Assembly: GCF_000472865.1 (NCBI RefSeq)
Contig: NZ_AXAP01000086.1
Coordinates: forward strand, 1 to 35,617
Direction: 5' to 3'
Source of the DNA: Bradyrhizobium elkanii WSM2783
GTDB taxonomy: Bacteria; Pseudomonadota; Alphaproteobacteria; Rhizobiales; Xanthobacteraceae
Length of the DNA stretch: 35,617 bases
Shown here piece after piece: positions 32,180 through 35,617 of this stretch; position 1 is the first letter of the stretch, and each line of letters begins with the position of its first letter. A program made the position numbers and the translations under genes. A model generated the notes under the pieces. The model searched no databases. It was not told the origin of the DNA and worked only from the letters and a program-made list of their open reading frames with translations.

Positions 32180-34069
32180 CTAGCGGCCGCGGACGATTGC
32201 GCGGGCCATCAATAGATCGACAACGGCTTGCGCTAGGTGTTCGGGCTTCTGCCCCATGGTCTTGAGATGAATTTCGGGTCTTATTGGCGTTTCGTAGGGC
32301 GCATCGACGCCGGTGAAGTTCTTGATCTTGCCGGAGTTCGCCTTTGCATAGAGACCTTTGGGATCGCGCCGCGCGCATTCTTCGATTGGCGTGTCCACAA
32401 AAACTTCAATGAACTCATCCTCAGCAACCAGGTTGCGTACCATATCTCGCTCGGACCTGTAGGGCGAGATGAATGAGCAAATCACGATCAAACCGCTATC
32501 GGCCATCAACTTGGCGAGTTCGCCCACACGCCGAATATTTTCAACACGGTCGGCCTCGGTGAAGCCGAGGTCCCCATTTAATCCGTGCCGCACGTTGTCG
32601 CCGTCCAGCAGCATCGTGTGGCGCGACATTGCGAACAACTTCTGATCGACGACGTTGGCAATTGTCGATTTGCCCGCGCCGGACAGGCCGGTGAACCAGA
32701 TGATGCAAGGCTTTTGATCCTTGAGCGCCGCCCGCTCTCTCTTACCCACTGAAATCGGTTGCCACGCGATATTGCTAGCCCGCCGTAGCGGAAACGCGAT
32801 CATGCCGGCGCCGACCGTGCGGTGGGTGTAACGGTCGATGAGGATGAATGAACCGGTCTTGCGATTGACCTCGTAAGCATCGAAAGCCGTGGGCGTTGCG
32901 GTCGCAAGATTGCAGAATCCGATCTCGTTGAGGCTAAGCGTCTTGGCTGCCAGGTGCTCACGTGTGTTGACGTCGATCCGATACTTGATTGTAGTAATAC
33001 GACCGGCGGCCACAGTCTGTGTTCCAATGCGAAGGATGTAGTTGCGTCCAGCAACGAGCGGGTCATTGTCCATCCAGATCAGATGAGCGGCGAATTGATC
33101 GGCGACCTCCGGCCGCTCAGCCGGACGAGCGAGAAGATCGCCACGGCTGATATCAATCTCATCTTCGACGACAATGGTGACGGCATCGCCGGCCTCAGCG
33201 CGAGGAAGATCGCCGTCCTGGGTGACGATGCGCTTGACGCGTGTAGTCCGTCCAGACGCAGCGACAACGATCTCATCTCCTGCCGAGATGCTCGCGGAAG
33301 CCACCGTCCCGGCATAGCCGCGGAAGTCCAGGTTGGGCCGATTCACGCACTGGACTGGAAAGCGGAAAGCCTGGCTTCCAGTGTCGGACTGGATATCGAT
33401 GCTCTCCAAATGATCGAGCAGGCAAGGCCCCTGGTACCACTGGGTCTTGCCGGAGCGGTTGATGACGTTGTCGCCGTACCGGGCGGAGATCGGGATCGGA
33501 ACGATCGACGTGAAGCCAAGACCGGCAGCAAAGGCCACATACTCACCGACGATCCGGTCAAAACTCTCCTTCTTGTAGTTGACGAGGTCGATTTTGTTCA
33601 CTGCCAGGACGACATGACGAATACCGAGCAGCGAACAGATGAAGGAGTGACGCTTGGTCTGGACCAGCACACCCTTGCGGGCATCGATCAGGATGATGGC
33701 GAGCTGGGCGTTCGAGGCGCCGGTTGCCATATTACGCGTGTACTGCTCGTGGCCGGGCGTGTCGGCCACCATGAACGAGCGGCGCCGGGTGGTAAAGAAG
33801 CGGTAAGCCACGTCAATCGTGATGCCCTGCTCCCGTTCGGCCTCAAGCCCGTCGACTACCAGCGCAAAGTCGATTTCATTGCCGTTGGTGCCGTGCTTGG
33901 CGCTGTCGCGTGCCAGCGCCATCAGCTGATCCTCGTAAATCATCTTGGTGTCATGCAGCAGCCGGCCGATCAGCGTCGACTTGCCGTCGTCGACCGAACC
34001 GCAGGTGATGAATCGCAGTTGGTCCTTCGTTCCGGCCTGGACCAGCTCGGCTGTCGCTTTGGAAGCCAT
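32180..34069 (-). CDS. cysNC: Bifunctional sulfate adenylyltransferase large subunit / APS kinase (CysNC, NodQ-like)
   Basis: 629 aa. The N-terminal GTPase has GSVDDGKST (P-loop, 24-32), DTPGHEQYTRNM, and NKID. With CysD it makes APS from ATP and sulfate. The middle beta-barrel domains (about 230-445) are EF-Tu like. The C-terminal APS kinase has P-loop GLSGAGKST (461-469), DGDNVRHGLNGDLGF and FISPYRSERD, and makes PAPS. Both halves look intact. The ATG shares one base with the cysD stop (TGATG). The product could serve cysteine synthesis or sulfation of Nod factor or surface polysaccharide (NodPQ); no nod genes are visible here. Confidence 0.95.
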   Translation of the reverse strand: MASKATAELVQAGTKDQLRFITCGSVDDGKSTLIGRLLHDTKMIYEDQLMALARDSAKHGTNGNEIDFALVVDGLEAEREQGITIDVAYRFFTTRRRSFMVADTPGHEQYTRNMATGASNAQLAIILIDARKGVLVQTKRHSFICSLLGIRHVVLAVNKIDLVNYKKESFDRIVGEYVAFAAGLGFTSIVPIPISARYGDNVINRSGKTQWYQGPCLLDHLESIDIQSDTGSQAFRFPVQCVNRPNLDFRGYAGTVASASISAGDEIVVAASGRTTRVKRIVTQDGDLPRAEAGDAVTIVVEDEIDISRGDLLARPAERPEVADQFAAHLIWMDNDPLVAGRNYILRIGTQTVAAGRITTIKYRIDVNTREHLAAKTLSLNEIGFCNLATATPTAFDAYEVNRKTGSFILIDRYTHRTVGAGMIAFPLRRASNIAWQPISVGKRERAALKDQKPCIIWFTGLSGAGKSTIANVVDQKLFAMSRHTMLLDGDNVRHGLNGDLGFTEADRVENIRRVGELAKLMADSGLIVICSFISPYRSERDMVRNLVAEDEFIEVFVDTPIEECARRDPKGLYAKANSGKIKNFTGVDAPYETPIRPEIHLKTMGQKPEHLAQAVVDLLMARAIVRGR

Positions 34070-34968
34070 CAGAAGTAACCTTCCCGCTTCTTCTTCTCCA
34101 TCGAAGCGGCTTCATCGGTATCGATCAAGCGTCCCTGGCGCTCAGATACCCTCGCGGTCTGCATTTCCGCGACGATGTCCTCGATCGTGGTCGCGTCGGA
34201 GGCGATAGCCCCGCTCAAGGGATAGCATCCCAGCGTGCGGAAACGTATCATCCGCATCTCCGGCCTCTCGTTCGACTGAAGCGGTAATCGCTTGTCGTCG
34301 ACCATGATCATTGCGCCGCTCCGCCGGACGACGGGCCTTTGCTTTGCGAAATAGAGCGGGACGACCGGGATCTTCTCGAGCATGATGTATTCCCAGACGT
34401 CGAGCTCAGTCCAGTTCGACATTGCGAACACACGCATGGTTTCGCCCTGGCGGATTCGGGTGTTGAAGAGATTCCAGAGCTCCGGTCGCTGGTTGCGTGG
34501 GTCCCACACGTGTCCGGCCGAACGGAAGGAGAATATCCGTTCTTTTGCGCGGCTCTTTTCCTCGTCACGTCGTGCTCCACCAAACGCGGCATCGAACTGA
34601 TAGAGATCAAGCGCTTGCTTTAAGCCATCGGTCTTCATCACCTGCGTATGAAGAGCCGAGCCGGAATCGATCGGGTTGATCCCGCGCTCGATGCCTTCCT
34701 TGTTCACGTGGACGATCAAGTCGACGCCGAGGCGCTTGGCTGTCTCATCGCGGAAGGTGATCATCTCGCGAAACTTCCAGCCCGTGTCGACGTGAAGCAG
34801 GGGGAACGGCAACTTTGCCGGATAGAACGCCTTGATGGCGACGTGCAGCATGACGCTCGAGTCTTTTCCGATCGAATAGAGCATGACCGGCCTTTTGAAC
34901 TCGGCGACAACCTCACGCATGATTTCGATCGATTCAGCTTCGAGGCGATGCAGATGTTTAGGCAGCAC
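34069..34968 (-). CDS. cysD: Sulfate adenylyltransferase small subunit (CysD, NodP-like)
   Basis: 299 aa from a GTG at 34968 (LPKHLHRLEAESIEIMREV), matching family length. It has the PP-loop motif LYSIGKDSSVMLH, the stretch FPLLHVDTGWKFREM, FGGARRDEEKSRAKER, and the conserved end EKKKREGYF. It catalyses ATP-dependent adenylation of sulfate with CysN. The frame is open to 35304, but upstream codons overlap the cysQ remnant and do not match the family. GAAG lies near the GTG start. It is followed directly by cysNC. Confidence 0.93.
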   Translation of the reverse strand: MLPKHLHRLEAESIEIMREVVAEFKRPVMLYSIGKDSSVMLHVAIKAFYPAKLPFPLLHVDTGWKFREMITFRDETAKRLGVDLIVHVNKEGIERGINPIDSGSALHTQVMKTDGLKQALDLYQFDAAFGGARRDEEKSRAKERIFSFRSAGHVWDPRNQRPELWNLFNTRIRQGETMRVFAMSNWTELDVWEYIMLEKIPVVPLYFAKQRPVVRRSGAMIMVDDKRLPLQSNERPEMRMIRFRTLGCYPLSGAIASDATTIEDIVAEMQTARVSERQGRLIDTDEAASMEKKKREGYF

Positions 34969-34999
34969 GTGGTTCTTCTTTGATGCAGGATGTCTGTCG

Positions 35000-35225
35000 T
35001 TAGCTGGCGTTTTGACGCAGCGAATTGCGCCCCAAGGCGACAAAGCCATCGTTGCGGAACTCGGGCTTGCCATAGCGCATGTCCTGTCCATCCGGTCCAA
35101 CAACCTGGCCAGCCGCGAGCAGGACCGCATGCCGGGCATGCCGTATCCCGCGTCGTGCCAGCCCAGGTGTAGACACCCGCCTCGCCTTGCGCAATCAAAC
35201 AGAGGTTTAGTGACGATCCCGGGGT
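35000..35225 (-). pseudogene. cysQ: 3' remnant of cysQ (3'(2'),5'-bisphosphate nucleotidase)
   Basis: Minus-strand reading gives PGSSLNLCLIAQGEAGVYT then RDTACPA, and after a one-base shift at about 35140 continues as HAVLLAAGQVVGPDGQDMRY and GKPEFRNDGFVALG, ending at TAA 35000. This is the C-terminal region of CysQ (SSLKFCLIAxGxAD.Y, WDTAAGHAVLLAAGG, RYGKP.FRN.GFVA.G). An in-frame stop precedes the matching part, and the rest of the gene is missing. The likely cause is the IS at 35335. CysQ removes PAP, the by-product of PAPS use, so it fits the cysD-cysNC neighbourhood. Confidence 0.75.
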
Positions 35226-35334
35226 TCCTTAAACCCCACCTCGTTCTAGATCGCACCATCGCTGCCCGGGCAGGGCTAAAGGGAGCGCATTTGGCAATCA
35301 CCACTTATCTGGTCGACCGTGAAGAACCCGGATT

Positions 35335-35617
35335 TCAGCTTGGGAGGAGCTGAAGTCGGCGGATGAGCTGGACGAGGATTTGGCGCAGCAAAAGCTCGAG
35401 CCAGCGGATGAGGCGACGGAAGTTGTAGCCGGCGGCGGCGAGGACGGCATTGGTGGCGTCGCCCTGGCGGTGCCAGAGATAGTTTCGGCCCATTCGGTGC
35501 TCGGATTTGAGGTGGCCGATCACCGGCTCCACGGCGGAGCGCCGGCGCAGCTCGCGCTTGATCTTTGGCGTCACCCGCCGCTTCTGGCCTGAGATGAACA
35601 CCCTGAACTTGTAATCG
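35335..35617 (-). CDS. IS5-type transposase, C-terminal part (continues beyond window)
   Basis: 94 codons are visible. The frame is open at the window edge (DYKFRVFISGQKRRVTPK). The stretch AVEPVIGHLKSEHRMGRNYL followed by NAVLAAAGYNFRRLIRW is the typical C-terminal part of IS5-family transposases, with the catalytic Glu in AVEPVIGHLK. The N-terminal DDE residues and the other IS end lie outside. The stop is at 35335, and the element end probably lies within the next tens of bases, near the cysQ remnant. Confidence 0.85.
   Translation of the reverse strand, partial: DYKFRVFISGQKRRVTPKIKRELRRRSAVEPVIGHLKSEHRMGRNYLWHRQGDATNAVLAAAGYNFRRLIRWLELLLRQILVQLIRRLQLLPS

Noticed and set aside
34969..35304. 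N-terminal extension of CysD to 35304
   Set aside because: The extra codons overlap the cysQ remnant in another frame and do not match CysD; the family length fits a start at 34968.
1..35617. CRISPR arrays, tRNA or rRNA genes, known riboswitches
   Set aside because: No regularly spaced identical repeats, no cloverleaf with CCA-type end and no conserved rRNA stretch were seen.

Overview
The window looks like chromosomal DNA of a high-GC alphaproteobacterium of the Bradyrhizobium / Rhodopseudomonas / Nitrobacter group. This rests on the protein families, on two dispersed intergenic repeat families that I associate with these genomes, and on the rhizobial type of conjugation genes. No rRNA, tRNA or CRISPR array was seen. 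The species cannot be named from the sequence alone.

Layout. (1) 2-2952: a complete IS66-family insertion sequence. (2) 3134-13050: a scrambled fragment of an integrative or conjugative element. It holds a frameshifted fic gene with repeated GGCCGAT boxes upstream, a TraF-type S26 peptidase, an AlpA-like HTH protein, a DUF2285 protein, an intact DUF736 gene plus a decayed inverted copy, and an ArdC antirestriction protein. No relaxase or mating-pair genes are present. Inside it sits a forward module of AraC regulator, SAM methyltransferase and siderophore-interacting reductase (8251-10852), bordered by dispersed repeats. (3) 13628-28030: about 14 kb of genes all on the minus strand. Read in transcription order they are hasI-like sigma factor, hasS-like FecR anti-sigma, hasR heme receptor, hasA-like hemophore, hasD and hasE type I exporter, a small membrane protein, exbB, exbD, tonB, a luxR regulator, a luxI acyl-homoserine-lactone synthase with a clear lux box, and an isochorismatase-fold protein lacking its catalytic residues. 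(4) 28031-32179: a decayed region with gene fragments (PHB depolymerase, a hypothetical family), an intact response regulator, and a 1.09-kb frameshifted IS with 13-bp terminal repeats. (5) 32180-35617: cysNC and cysD (nodQ/nodP type) for PAPS synthesis, preceded by a broken cysQ remnant and the 3' part of an IS5-type transposase that runs off the window.

How the genes work together. The central block is a complete heme-acquisition system in the same order as the classical Serratia has locus, except that the single hasB is replaced by exbB-exbD-tonB. HasA would be exported by HasD-HasE with an outer-membrane TolC-type partner that is not in this window. It would deliver heme to HasR, energised by TonB-ExbBD, with HasI/HasS sensing the signal. 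Three features set it apart. HasR carries a second, Omp25-type beta-barrel fused to its C-terminus. HasA carries an RTX/serralysin-like C-terminal module after the hemophore domain. A quorum-sensing pair lies directly downstream on the same strand. The adjacent siderophore-interacting reductase module may also relate to iron, although this is inference.
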